A DNA stretch of 64,000 nucleotides from Bradyrhizobium sp. 164 (lineage in GTDB: Bacteria; Pseudomonadota; Alphaproteobacteria; Rhizobiales; Xanthobacteraceae). The stretch is taken from positions 62,001-126,000 of the forward strand of contig NZ_JADPKA010000050.1 in assembly GCF_023073715.1 (NCBI RefSeq), read 5' to 3'. Positions 49,614 through 59,786 of the stretch are shown here, piece by piece (positions within the stretch are counted from its first letter, which is position 1; each line of letters opens with the position of its first letter). Both the position numbers and the translations under genes were made by a program. Below the pieces are notes generated by a model that was given only the letters and a program-made list of their open reading frames with translations, did no database searches and was not told the DNA's origin.

Positions 49614-50516
49614 ATGTTCGCCCTGACATTTCTCGGAACCTCGGCCAGTGTTCCGTCGGCGGAGCGTAACCATCCGGCGCTCCTGGTCGAGGCGGCGGGC
49701 AAGCGCGTTCTGGTCGATTGCGGCGAGGGCACGCAGCGCCAGTTGCTGCGCGCTGGCGCCGGCTTTCGGCGGCTCGACCGCATCCTGCTGACGCATGCCC
49801 ATCTCGATCACGTGCTCGGCATTCCCGGTCTCTTTTCAACGCTGGGGTTGCGGCAGAGCGCCGACATGATGACCGTTCATGCAGGGCAGCGCACGCTCGA
49901 CCTCGTCGTCCGCCTGCTCGCAAGCCTGTGGGGCGCGGGCAGGGCGCCGATCGCGGTGGAGTTCGCGCCGCTGACCGAAGGGCAGGTCATCGATGCCGGC
50001 GCCTTCACCATCGGCTGCTTTCCGGTTCGCCATCGCGACACCGACAGTTTTGGCTTCGCCTTCCAGAGTCCCGCCCGCCGCCGTCTTCGGCCGGAGCGCC
50101 TTGCTGAGCTGGGCGTTCCAGACGGGCCGATGCGGGGAGAATTGGCTGCGGGACGAGCAGTCGTGCTCGCTGATCGAACCATCGACCCGGGAGACGTCCT
50201 GGGGCCGCCGAGCGGCGGCAGGAAGCTCATCGTGATCGGCGACACCGAAACGACCGAAGACCTCTCCAAATACGTTTCTGGCGCCGATCTGCTGGTGATC
50301 GAGGCAACGTTCCTCGATCGCGACGCATCGACCGCGCGGGACTATGGGCACCTCACTGCGCGCGATGCGGCTGCATTTGCGGCCGAAACCGGCGTCGGCC
50401 AGCTTGTGCTCACGCATCAGTCGGGCCGCTATGACGACGATGAGGTCCTTGCGGAGGCAGCCAGAATTTTTCCGAACACCCGGATAGCTGCCGACTTCGA
50501 CCGCATTGCCGTCTAG
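49614..50516 (+). CDS. Ribonuclease Z-like MBL-fold hydrolase
   Basis: A 300-residue metallo-beta-lactamase fold protein. FLGTSASVPS near the N-terminus and the HxHxDH motif THAHLDH (His61, His63, Asp65, His66) are those of tRNase Z. The late segment with DTETTE, EATFLDRD and the GHLTARDAA His region completes the metal site. It may mature tRNA 3' ends or act as a phosphodiesterase. ATG 49614 begins the conserved strand; there is no strong ribosome site. Confidence 0.85.
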   Translation: MFALTFLGTSASVPSAERNHPALLVEAAGKRVLVDCGEGTQRQLLRAGAGFRRLDRILLTHAHLDHVLGIPGLFSTLGLRQSADMMTVHAGQRTLDLVVRLLASLWGAGRAPIAVEFAPLTEGQVIDAGAFTIGCFPVRHRDTDSFGFAFQSPARRRLRPERLAELGVPDGPMRGELAAGRAVVLADRTIDPGDVLGPPSGGRKLIVIGDTETTEDLSKYVSGADLLVIEATFLDRDASTARDYGHLTARDAAAFAAETGVGQLVLTHQSGRYDDDEVLAEAARIFPNTRIAADFDRIAV

Positions 50517-50531
50517 CACTCGCGACGGCGT

Positions 50532-51383
50532 TCAGGTCGTCAATCCCGACTTGATGGCGAGGTCCTGCACCTGGCGCGTCACCTGCATCAGGCGCGGGAG
50601 CGCCTGATCGCGAAAGGCCGGCATGTCCATGCGCACCGCATCGATGGTGACGCTCAATCCCCCGATCGCGAGCCCCTGAGCGTCGAAGATCGGCGTTGCC
50701 AGCGTGCGCAGGCCGTAGGCGTTCTCGCCGTCGGAGACGGCGTGCCCCTTCTTTTTCACCTGGTCGAGTCGGGCGAGCAGGGCGTCGAGGTCGGTGAGCG
50801 TTCGCTCCGACAGCTTGACGCGCGGTCGCGACTCCAGCCGCTCGATCTGCTCGTCCCGCGCCAGATGCGCCAGCATGACATGGCCGAGCGCGGCGCTATA
50901 GGCCGGGATTCGCGTGCCCGGCCGGCGATCCATCTTGTGACGATCGAGGCCCGCGCCGACCCGTGCGAGATAGACCACGTCGCCGCCATCGAGGATGCCG
51001 AGCGAGGCCGCATCGCCGACATCAGGAACGAGGTCGCGCAGCAGCGGCTCGACGATCGGCCGCAGCGATCCGTGCGACAGCACGGTATAGCCGAGGTCGA
51101 GACAGGCAACGCCCAGGCGAAACCGGCGGCTCTGCGGAACGGCCTGAAGGTAGCCAAGTTCGATCAAGGTCTGGATCAGGCGGAATGCGGTGCCGCGATC
51201 GAGGTCGGCCCGTGCGGCAATCTCACTCAGGGTGAGCTCGAAGGCTTCGCCGGTGAAGCTCTTGAGCACGGCAAAGGCCTTGCCGACGGATGCGACGTAG
51301 TTCTTTGGATTCGTTGCGCCAGCGCCCGGTACGCGTTTCGTGGCCTTCTTTTCGACCTTGGGCACGTGCGAATGTCTCGCCAT
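50532..51383 (-). CDS. IclR family transcriptional regulator
   Basis: A 283-residue regulator. The N-terminal winged helix has VGKAFAVLKSFTGEAFELTLSEIAARADLDRGTAFRLIQTLIELGYL, and the C-terminal IclR effector domain has RPGTRIPAYSAALGHVMLAHL and GLRTLATPIFDAQGLAIGGLSVT. AAGGGGAC lies before the ATG. It is divergent from the hydroxy acid operon and is its likely regulator, through the inverted repeat at 51443. Confidence 0.93.
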   Translation of the reverse strand: MARHSHVPKVEKKATKRVPGAGATNPKNYVASVGKAFAVLKSFTGEAFELTLSEIAARADLDRGTAFRLIQTLIELGYLQAVPQSRRFRLGVACLDLGYTVLSHGSLRPIVEPLLRDLVPDVGDAASLGILDGGDVVYLARVGAGLDRHKMDRRPGTRIPAYSAALGHVMLAHLARDEQIERLESRPRVKLSERTLTDLDALLARLDQVKKKGHAVSDGENAYGLRTLATPIFDAQGLAIGGLSVTIDAVRMDMPAFRDQALPRLMQVTRQVQDLAIKSGLTT

Positions 51384-51442
51384 GACATGTCCCCTTGACG
51401 TGGCGGCAAGCTGATTTTACCACGGGCCAACTGCATAACAAA

Positions 51443-51459
51443 TGTTCGCATTCCGAACA
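51443..51459. promoter_or_regulatory. IclR operator candidate
   Basis: TGTTCG-N5-CGAACA is a perfect 6+5+6 inverted repeat in the divergent gap, 60 bases before the IclR start and 27 bases before the DapA-like start. The motif GTTCGNNNNNCGAAC is typical of IclR-family sites. Confidence 0.65.
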
Positions 51460-51485
51460 ATATCGATTTAAGGATGGGAGGAAGT

Positions 51486-52406
51486 TTGTCGACATCATCG
51501 CTGCACCCTCATGGCGTGTTCTCCGCCGCGCTGACGCCGCTCGACGCCGAGCTCGCTCCCGATCATGCGCGCTTCGTCGCGCATTGCCGCTATCTGCTCG
51601 ACCAAGGCTGCGACGGCATCGCGCTGCTCGGCACGACCGGCGAGGCGAACTCGTTCTCGGCCGCCGAGCGCATCGCGCTGCTCGAAGCGGTGGTGGCCGC
51701 CGGCATCGCGCCGCAGCGGCTTCTTCCGGGCACCGGTGTCGCCGCGCTCAGCGAGACCATCGCCTTGACGCGTCATGCGCTCTCGGTCGGCGTCGACACC
51801 GTGGTGATGCTGCCGCCGTTCTACTACAAGGGCGTCACCGACGACGGCATTTTCGCATCCTACAGTGAGGTCGTGCAGCGCATCGGCGATGCCAGGCTCA
51901 GGATCGTGCTCTATCACATCCCGCAGATGTCAGCGCAGCCGATCTCGCATGCGCTGATCGAGCGATTGCGTGCGGCCTATCCGGCGACGTTCACCGGCAT
52001 CAAGGATTCCTCCGGTGACTTCGTCAATATGACCGCGATGGTCGAGCGCTTCCCCGGCTTTTCGGTACTGGTCGGCGCCGATCCGTTGCTGCTGCCGCTG
52101 CTCCGCAAGGGTGGTGCCGGCTGCATCACCGCGACCTCCAATCTCGTCGCGCGCGACCTTGCCTATGTCTATAAGCATTTTCGCGACAGCGACGACGACG
52201 CCGCCCTCAAGGCGGCGCAAGCGCGTATCGTCAAGGCGCGCGAGTTGGTTTCGCGCTTCGCACAGATGGCGTCATTGAAGGCGCTGGTGGCCGAGCGCAC
52301 CGGCCATGCCGGATGGCAACGGCTACGTCCGCCGCTGGAATCCTTAGCGTCGGCCCAAGTGAAAGAGCTGCTTGCGGATGCCGCCGCATTCGCAGCCGCC
52401 GTTTAG
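51486..52406 (+). CDS. Dihydrodipicolinate synthase family aldolase
   Basis: A 306-residue class I aldolase of the DapA/NAL/KDG-aldolase superfamily. GTTGE is at 49-53, the catalytic Tyr at 143 (LYHIPQM) and the Schiff-base lysine at 173 (TGIKDSSGDF). TTG 51486 is preferred because GGGAGG ends 4 bases before it; the in-frame ATG 51474 has no room for a ribosome site. It probably cleaves or forms a 2-oxo acid such as 4-hydroxy-2-oxoglutarate or a sugar-derived keto acid, since lysine biosynthesis genes are not near. Confidence 0.87.
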   Translation: MSTSSLHPHGVFSAALTPLDAELAPDHARFVAHCRYLLDQGCDGIALLGTTGEANSFSAAERIALLEAVVAAGIAPQRLLPGTGVAALSETIALTRHALSVGVDTVVMLPPFYYKGVTDDGIFASYSEVVQRIGDARLRIVLYHIPQMSAQPISHALIERLRAAYPATFTGIKDSSGDFVNMTAMVERFPGFSVLVGADPLLLPLLRKGGAGCITATSNLVARDLAYVYKHFRDSDDDAALKAAQARIVKARELVSRFAQMASLKALVAERTGHAGWQRLRPPLESLASAQVKELLADAAAFAAAV

Positions 52407-52432
52407 TCGCGACGCGGCAGCGAGGCGATCCG

Positions 52433-53878
52433 ATGTCCGACTCCTTCCAGGATGCGCTGCCCGGGCTCGCTGACATCGTCGGCGACAAGCACGTCATCCC
52501 GTCCGGACCCGACCATGAGCCCTATGTGGTGGACTGGCGCGGTCGCTATCACGGTCGCGCAATCGCGGTGGTGAAGCCCGCCTCGACCGCCGAGGTCGCC
52601 TCAATCGTCAAATACTGCGCGGCAAGGCAGCTCGCGATCGTGCCGCAGGGCGGCAACACAGGCATGTGCGGGGCCGCGACGCCGGACGATCGTGCGGGCA
52701 ATGTCGTGATCCGGCTCGACCGTCTGCGGGCCGTGCGCGACGTCAGCCCGCTCGCCAACACGATCACGGTGGAAGCTGGCTGTATCCTCGCCGAGGTGCA
52801 GAACGCAGCCCGTAGCGTCGATCGCTATTTTCCCTTGAGTCTGGGTGCCGAGGGCTCCTGCCAGATCGGCGGCAACATCTCCACCAATGCCGGCGGCACG
52901 GCCGTGCTGCGCTACGGACCGACACGCGATCTGGTCCTCGGGCTCGAGGTCGTGCTGCCCGACGGGCGTGTCTTTAACGGCCTGCGCGCGCTGCGCAAGG
53001 ACAACACCGGTTACGCGCTCAAGCAGCTCTTCATCGGCGCAGAAGGCACTCTCGGCATCGTCACGGCGGCGGTCCTGAAACTGTTTGCACCGCCGCGCAG
53101 CTTCGCGCTGGCGCTGCTGAAATTGCAAGGCGTCGAGCAGGCGCTCGAGATCATGCAGCGCCTGCGCGGCACAGTCGGCGACCGGCTCGGCAGCCTCGAG
53201 ATCATGTCGCGCTCGCAAATCGAAGCGATTGCGCAGACCGTGCCGCATGTCACGATCCCATTCGAGCTGACGACGCCTTGGTATCTGATCGTCGAACTGA
53301 CCGACACGCTCGCAGGCGTTGACCTCGACGAACCGCTCGCCACGGTGCTCGCGGCAGCGATGGAGGCCGGGCTCGCTGAAGACGTGATCTTCGCGTCCAA
53401 CCTTGCGCAAGCCAAGGCGATCTGGGTGGTCAGGCACAGCGTGTCCGAAGGCAACAAGCGCAGCGGCTATGTCGTGTCGCATGACAGCGTGGTGCCGCTG
53501 GAGAGGCAGGCGGCCTTCGTGACCAATGTCGAAGCCCGGATCAAGGCCGCCGTCCCGCATGCGCGCGTCGTGATGCACGGCCATATCGGCGACGGCAACA
53601 TCCACGTGATCGCCCTGATTGACCGCGCGCGTTGCCAGGATGGCGCTGCCACGGCCGCGCTGGTGGCGGAGATCAACGAGATCGTCGACGACGAGACCGC
53701 CGCGCAGGGCGGAGCCATCAGTGCCGAGCACGGCATTGGCATCACCAATTGCGGCCGCCTCGCTCGCGTTACTGATCCCCTCGACATCGAGCTGATGCGT
53801 GATATCAAGCGCTTGCTCGACCCGAATGGACTGATCAATCCGGGCAAGATCTTTAGTGCCGGAGGCGCGCGACGATGA
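52433..53878 (+). CDS. FAD-binding oxidase, D-2-hydroxyglutarate/glycolate dehydrogenase type
   Basis: A 481-residue FAD-linked oxidase (GlcD family). The N-terminal PCMH-type FAD domain has CAARQLAIVPQGGNTGMCGAATPDD and SLGAEGSCQIGGNISTNAGGTAVLRYG; FIGAEGTLGIVTAAVLKL follows. The C-terminal FAD-oxidase domain has HGHIGDGNIHV and EHGIGITN, metal ligands in the D-2-hydroxyacid enzymes. It oxidises a D-2-hydroxy acid to a 2-oxo acid. It ends overlapping the kinase gene (ATGA). Confidence 0.92.
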   Translation: MSDSFQDALPGLADIVGDKHVIPSGPDHEPYVVDWRGRYHGRAIAVVKPASTAEVASIVKYCAARQLAIVPQGGNTGMCGAATPDDRAGNVVIRLDRLRAVRDVSPLANTITVEAGCILAEVQNAARSVDRYFPLSLGAEGSCQIGGNISTNAGGTAVLRYGPTRDLVLGLEVVLPDGRVFNGLRALRKDNTGYALKQLFIGAEGTLGIVTAAVLKLFAPPRSFALALLKLQGVEQALEIMQRLRGTVGDRLGSLEIMSRSQIEAIAQTVPHVTIPFELTTPWYLIVELTDTLAGVDLDEPLATVLAAAMEAGLAEDVIFASNLAQAKAIWVVRHSVSEGNKRSGYVVSHDSVVPLERQAAFVTNVEARIKAAVPHARVVMHGHIGDGNIHVIALIDRARCQDGAATAALVAEINEIVDDETAAQGGAISAEHGIGITNCGRLARVTDPLDIELMRDIKRLLDPNGLINPGKIFSAGGARR

Positions 53879-54977
53879 CGAGCGTCCGCCTGCTTGCCGA
53901 CGATCTCTCCGGTGCACTCGACACCGCGGCGGAGTTCGTCGGTCTGTGCGGGCCGTTCGACGTCACCTGGCTACCTGCGCCTGCAGTACCGAACAGTCGG
54001 AGCCTCGCGATCGATAGCGGTACCCGCGAGCGGTCGAAAGCCAAGAGCGTCGAGATCGTTGGACGACTGGCGCCGCAGCTCCGCGGGGCGACGATCGCCT
54101 ACAAGAAGGTCGATAGTCTCCTTCGTGGCGCGTGGGCGGCCGAGCTCGGCGCCTGCCTGCATAGCGGCGATTGGGCGTCCTGCGTAGTCGCGCCCGCCTT
54201 CGACTATCAGGGGCGCCGCACCGTGGATGGCCAGCAATTCGCGCGCACGCTACAAGGCGAGTGGCATCGCGTCGGCGACAATCTCCTGACCGAGCTGCGG
54301 CAGGAAGACATCGAGGCGCGGCAGGGCGGGGCCGATACGCTATCGCAGGGCGGCGTTCAGGTTTTCGATGCCGAAAGTGATATCGACCTCGATCGTATCG
54401 TCCAGATGGGACGGCGGATGCCAGGGCCTGTGCTGTGGTGCGGAAGCGGTGGGCTCGCCGGCGCGCTCGCCCGCAGCCATCGCGCCGAGGCGCCGGGCCA
54501 ATTGAAGCTGCCGGTGCTGGGGCTGTTCGGCTCGGATCAGCCTGCGACTGCGTCTCAGCTGGCCGCGTGCGGCGCGGCAACCATCGCACTTGCGGAAGGC
54601 GGGAGCGCGGCGCCTGTCCGGCACAAGCTTGCCGATGACGGCGTGGCACTGGTCAAATTCGCTCTCGCCGAGGGCCTGGCCCGCGCCGAGGCGGCGCGGC
54701 GGATTGCGCGCGAAATGTCGGCACTGATCGCGGCGCTCGAACCTCCGGGCACGCTGATCGTTGCCGGCGGCGAGACCCTGAAGGCGGCGTGCGTTGCCCT
54801 TGGCGCGCATGCGCTCCAGGTGACGGGACGTATTGTGCCGGGACTGCCGCGCTCGATCTTGCAGGGCGGCCGTTGGGCCGGCGTCGACGTCATCTCGAAA
54901 TCCGGTGCATTCGGACCAAGCGAGCTCTGGCGCGATCTACTCCGGGACAATCATTTGCTCAATATGGGGAGCCCGAC

Positions 54978-54981
<4 letters not shown>
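53875..54981 (+). CDS. Four-carbon acid sugar kinase family protein (DUF1537)
   Basis: A 368-residue kinase of the DUF1537 family (DtnK, OtnK, and related). The opening VRLLADDLSGALDTAAEFV holds the substrate Asp pair; YKKVDSLLRGAWAAELGACL is the central motif; the C-terminal nucleotide domain includes LIVAGGETLKAAC and KSGAFGPSELWRDLL. Characterised members phosphorylate D-threonate, D-erythronate or 3-oxo-tetronate at the 4-position. It is coupled to the PdxA2-like gene by overlap, as expected for the D-threonate route. Confidence 0.9.
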
Positions 54982-56011
<1,030 letters not shown>

Positions 56012-56015
<4 letters not shown>

Positions 56016-57157
56016 GATCGAACACGATGACCAACGCCTTCACGCCCATTGAAATCCTCCGCCCGACTGCGATCGAGTTCGGCTGCGGTACAATCGCCGC
56101 CGCAGCGCGTTTCGCCGAGCGGATCGGCGCCAAACGGCCGCTGGTGATCTCGGACCCATTCAATGCGCAACGCGTCGATACGCTTGCGTTGCCGGGCTCA
56201 GTGAAGGTGTTCGGCGATGTGAAGCCCGAGCCGGACTTGCCCAATCTCGAGAAGGCTGTTGCCATGGCGCGCGACGCCAAGCCCGATCTCGTCGTCGGGT
56301 TCGGCGGCGGCAGCGCGATGGATCTGGCCAAGCTGGTCGCGGTGATGTGCACGAGCGACGTGGCTTTCGCCGACATCGTCGGGTCAGAGAAAGTGGCCAG
56401 CCGCAACGTGGCGCTGATGCAGATTCCCACCACGTCGGGCACTGGCAGCGAAGCCGGCACCCGCGCGCTCGTCACCGACCCCGTGAGCCAGAACAAGCAG
56501 GCGGTGCAGAGCCGCGTCATGCTGGCTGACATTGCCATCGTCGATCCGGATCTGACAATGACCGTGCCGAAGGAGGTCACTGCGGCGACTGGCGTCGACG
56601 CGCTGGCGCATTGCGTCGAGGCTTATACCAGCCGCAAGGCGCATCCGATGATCGACCTCTATGCGCTCGAAGGCGCGCGCCTGGTTGGGCTGTATCTCAA
56701 GCGGGCGGTGGCCGATGGTGGCGATCGCAAGGCGCGCGCGGGCCTGGCGCTGGCCTCGCTCTATGGCGGCTATTGCCTGGGACCGGTGAACACGACCGCC
56801 GGCCATGCGGTCGCGTATCCGCTCGGCACGCGTCACCATGTGGCGCATGGGCTTGCCTGCGCGGTGATCTTCCCGCACACCCTGGCCTTCAATATGCCGG
56901 CCGTGGAGGCGAAGACCGTCGCGGTGCTCCAGGCGCTTGGATTGCCGAAGCAGGGCGATGCAAAGCTGGCGTTCGACGCAACCTACAAGTTCTGCGCCGA
57001 TCTCGGTATCGAGATGCGGTTGTCGGGGCTCGGCGTGTCCAGGGACGACCTCGGCGTGATGGCCGACGAGGCGTACGCCATTCGCCGCCTGCTCGACAAC
57101 AATCCGCGCGATCTTAGCCGGGATGCGATCCTGCACATGTATGAGGTCGCGTTCTAA
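56012..57157 (+). CDS. Iron-containing alcohol dehydrogenase
   Basis: A 381-residue group III alcohol dehydrogenase. The NAD loop is VGFGGGSAMDLAKL; the metal segment is LAHCVEAYTSRKAHPMIDLYA, with further His ligands in NTTAGHAVAYPLGTRHHVAHGLACAVIFPH. It interconverts an alcohol and an aldehyde or ketone. ATG 56012 overlaps the upstream stop; ATG 56027 is an alternative. In the operon it may act on a C3-C4 aldehyde or hydroxy acid. Confidence 0.92.
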
Positions 57158-57240
57158 AGCATGATCCGGAAAAGTGTGTAGCGGTTTCCGAAACGATCAT
57201 GCTCAAACAAAAACCTAAAGCGCGATGCATCACGCTTTAG
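57156..57240. repeat. Dispersed Bradyrhizobium-type palindromic repeat
   Basis: The element begins at the alcohol dehydrogenase stop. GCATGATC at 57159-57166 pairs with GATCATGC at 57195-57202 around CCGGAAAAGTGT...GGTTTCCG; a second hairpin pairs CTAAAGCG (57215-57222) with CGCTTTAG (57233-57240). I recognise this two-hairpin unit as a frequent intergenic repeat in Bradyrhizobium. It separates the dehydrogenase from the Bug gene. Confidence 0.8.
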
Positions 57241-57300
57241 CCATCCCCGCCGCTCGTTCGCGGCAGCCAATCAACAACACTGAAAACAGAGGAAACTTCG

Positions 57301-58272
57301 ATGAGATCGCTGTGGCTTGTTCTTGCCTCACTCATGCTGCTGGCGGCGTCGCCGGCCAAGGCCCAGGACGGTTATCCGTCCAAGCAGGTGACGGTGATCG
57401 TGCCCTTCGCCGCCGGCGGCACCGCGGATATCTTCGCGCGCATGGTCGCCAACGATTTGCAGGTGAAGTTCGGCAAGCCCTTCGTGGTCGAGAACGTCGG
57501 CGGCGCCGGCTCGATCCTCGGCGTGACGCGGTTAGCGAGGTCGGCGCCGGATGGCATCACGCTCGGTCTTGCTAGCACGTCTGCGCTCGCAATCAACCCC
57601 ACGCTCTACGGGCCGAAGCTCAGCTATCAGGCGGACAAGGATCTTGCGCCGGTCGCCCAGATCAGCGTCGTGCCCAATGTGCTTGTCGTGAACCCCAACA
57701 AGATCAAGGCGCGCACCGTGCCGGAGCTGATCGCCTATCTGAAAGCCAATCCGGACAAGGTCTCGTTCGGCTCGGCCGGCGTCGGCACCTCGCAGCATCT
57801 GGCAGCCGAATTGTTTCAGCAGATGACCGGCACCAAGATGGTGCACGTACCCTACAAGGGCTCCAGCCAGATGCTAACTGACCTGTTGAGCGGCCAGATC
57901 GATCTCGCCTTCGACAACGTGCCGCTGCTGTTGCCACAAGTGAAGACCGGCCAGCTCGCGATGCTTGCGACCGCAACGCCGAAACGCGCCACTTTCGATC
58001 CTGAAGTGCCCGCCGTCGCCGAATTCCTGCCGGGCTTCGAGGCCGTGGCCTGGCACGGCTTCTTCGTGCCATCAGGCACACCGAAGCCGATCGTCGAGAA
58101 GCTCTCGGCCGAAATCCGCGTCTTCATGCAGCAGCCGGAGACGGTGCAGAAGATGGCCGAACTCGGCGCCACCGCGGTCGCGGTGGATTCCGAGCCCTTC
58201 AAGGCCTACATCGTCTCCGAGACCGAGCGGTGGAAGAAGGTGATCGAAGCCGCGAACATCAAGCTGGACTAA
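57301..58272 (+). CDS. Bug family tripartite tricarboxylate transporter substrate-binding protein
   Basis: A 323-residue periplasmic binding protein. It has a signal peptide of about 21 residues (ending SPAKA), then QDGYPSKQVTVIVPFAAGGTADIFAR, VGGAGSILG and VSFGSAGVGTSQHLAAELF, all Bug/TctC marks. No TctAB genes are adjacent. Its position at the end of the IclR-flanked operon suggests it binds the same hydroxy acid. The dispersed repeat lies between it and the dehydrogenase, but the direction is the same. Confidence 0.92.
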   Translation: MRSLWLVLASLMLLAASPAKAQDGYPSKQVTVIVPFAAGGTADIFARMVANDLQVKFGKPFVVENVGGAGSILGVTRLARSAPDGITLGLASTSALAINPTLYGPKLSYQADKDLAPVAQISVVPNVLVVNPNKIKARTVPELIAYLKANPDKVSFGSAGVGTSQHLAAELFQQMTGTKMVHVPYKGSSQMLTDLLSGQIDLAFDNVPLLLPQVKTGQLAMLATATPKRATFDPEVPAVAEFLPGFEAVAWHGFFVPSGTPKPIVEKLSAEIRVFMQQPETVQKMAELGATAVAVDSEPFKAYIVSETERWKKVIEAANIKLD

Positions 58273-58286
58273 GCGCCTAAGGCGCT
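58272..58286 (+). terminator. Compact stem-loop after the Bug gene
   Basis: AGCGCC-TAA-GGCGCT, a 6-base stem with a 3-base loop directly at the stop codon. No T-run is present; possible terminator. The rest of the gap to the tRNA (to 58536) contains GC-rich self-complementary patches but no supported gene. Confidence 0.4.
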
Positions 58287-58536
58287 GGCGACGTTCGAGA
58301 CGTCTGCGGGCCGGACCGTGACCCGATCGCCTCATGCGGTCGGGCGCGGTCCTTGTCGCCGCGGACTCCGACCTCTCGTGCCATCGCCCGTCGAGACAAC
58401 CCAGTACCGCAGCGCTTGCCAGCCCAGAGCCGAGCGGGTAGAACGCTGCCACGCCTGAGCCGTGATTTGCGCCAAACGCGCTTCCGGCCACGGTCGAGCA
58501 AGTCGACAAGTCCTTGAATTTGTTCGACTATTCCGG

Positions 58537-58610
58537 TGGGGAATGGTGTAATGGTAGCACAACAGACTCTGACTCTGTTTGTCTTGGTTCGAATCCAGGT
58601 TCCCCAGCCA
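58537..58610 (+). tRNA. tRNA-Gln (anticodon CTG)
   Basis: The acceptor stem TGGGGAA pairs with TTCCCCA (58600-58606), then discriminator G and encoded CCA. The anticodon arm is ACAGA-CTCTGAC-TCTGT, giving anticodon CUG. GGTTCGAATCC forms the T arm. Total length is 74 bases. It reads CAG codons, among the most used glutamine codons in a GC-rich genome. Confidence 0.95.
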
Positions 58611-58783
58611 ATTCCGGGCGCTTTTTCCCAGACTTAACCCCCCGGCCTCTCTGCGGCAGGGACCAAAATTCGTTGACGGCACCATCGATCGCGACCGTTT
58701 GCCTCATCTGAAAATCGCGTTTCGTGTCGGATCGCAGTGCGCCCCATCGTCCTCGGACCACACACAACCGAAGGAGATCCGTG

Positions 58784-59146
58784 ATGCCCTATGTCGATGG
58801 TTTCGTGCTGGCCGTGCCGAAGGACAAGATCGAGGCCTACAAGGCGCTGGCGACGACCGCCTGCGCGCTCTGGCTGGAGCACGGCGCGCTCGACTATGTC
58901 GAATGCATCGGTGACGACGTTCCCTATGGCGAGCTCACCTCGTTTCCGCGCGCGGTCATGGCGAAGGAGGACGAGATCGTGGTTTTCTCCTGGATCGTCT
59001 ACCGCGACCGGGAGACCCGCGATGCCATCAACAAGAAGGTGATGGCGGACCCGCGGCTCAAGTGCACCGACATTCCATTCGACGGCAAGCGCATGATCTA
59101 TGGCGGCTTCTCGACGCTGCTTCGGGCAGGCGACATCGCGACCTGA
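58784..59146 (+). CDS. DUF1428 domain-containing protein
   Basis: A 120-residue alpha/beta ferredoxin-like protein with the DUF1428 pattern: YVDGFVLAVPKDKIEAYKALA, LEHGALDYVECIGDDV and a C-terminal PFDGKRMIYGGFSTLL. The family is widespread and uncharacterised; old notes linking it to 4.5S RNA are unfounded. AAGGAGATCCG lies upstream of the ATG. Confidence 0.9.
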   Translation: MPYVDGFVLAVPKDKIEAYKALATTACALWLEHGALDYVECIGDDVPYGELTSFPRAVMAKEDEIVVFSWIVYRDRETRDAINKKVMADPRLKCTDIPFDGKRMIYGGFSTLLRAGDIAT

Positions 59147-59155
59147 CGGCGCTCG

Positions 59156-59722
59156 TTACTTGATCTTGTCGTAGGCCGCGGCGAAGTCGTTGAGTGGCAT
59201 CGGGATCGCGATCGTTTCCTTGGCCATGTTCTGGAAGGAAACCTTCAACTGCTTGCCCACCCGCAAGGCGGCGAGCAGATCCGGCGCGACCGGCGTCGAG
59301 GCGTAGCAGCCGCGGTTCTCGCAGGTCTGGATCTCGAGATCGAACGTCTTGCCCTCGTCGACCTGGAGCTTGGCGCCGACGGGCAGGTTGAGGCCGAGCG
59401 GCAATTGCAGCAGCGCGATCGGCGTGCGGGTGTCGGGCGCGATGCGGATGTTGATCAGGATGACGGTCTGGCCGGTCTTGGTCAGTACAGCGTTCTGCTC
59501 CATTGCGCATTCGAGCGGCGCGTCGCGGCTCGCGCTGGTGCAGCGCACGATCCAACCGGGCTGGCCCGGAGCGCCGTCCGCCTGCGCTTGCGTCGGGACA
59601 GGCGCGGGATGTGCGGTCGAGGTAGGCGGAGCGGCGTTCTTCTTGGCGCCCTGCTGGGCATACGCAGCGCTGGTCGACAACAAGACAGCGGCGAGGGCGA
59701 CAAGTCTGGATTGCATGAACAT
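59156..59722 (-). CDS. Invasion-associated locus B (IalB) family protein
   Basis: A 188-residue exported protein. The signal peptide is about 23 residues (LVALAAVLLSTSAAYAQ), then a Pro/Ala/Gln-rich linker, and the IalB domain with WIVRCTSASRDAPLECAMEQ, LPLGLNLPVGAKLQVDEGK and CENRGCYASTPV. Four Cys residues probably form disulfides. The family was named from Bartonella; in soil alphaproteobacteria it is a periplasmic protein of unknown role. ATG 59716 is an alternative start. It converges with the DUF1428 gene. Confidence 0.92.
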   Translation of the reverse strand: MFMQSRLVALAAVLLSTSAAYAQQGAKKNAAPPTSTAHPAPVPTQAQADGAPGQPGWIVRCTSASRDAPLECAMEQNAVLTKTGQTVILINIRIAPDTRTPIALLQLPLGLNLPVGAKLQVDEGKTFDLEIQTCENRGCYASTPVAPDLLAALRVGKQLKVSFQNMAKETIAIPMPLNDFAAAYDKIK

Positions 59723-59786
59723 GGCGAAACCGCGTTAGCGTGAACCGTGAGTCCCGCTGTAGCGTCGCGAGAGGTGCGGTGCAAGC

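Noticed and set aside
58312..58354. Self-complementary GGACCG ... CGGTCC region, considered as a small RNA or tRNA-like element
   Set aside because: Stems are interrupted and no promoter, T arm or terminator could be seen; probably GC-rich chance pairing.
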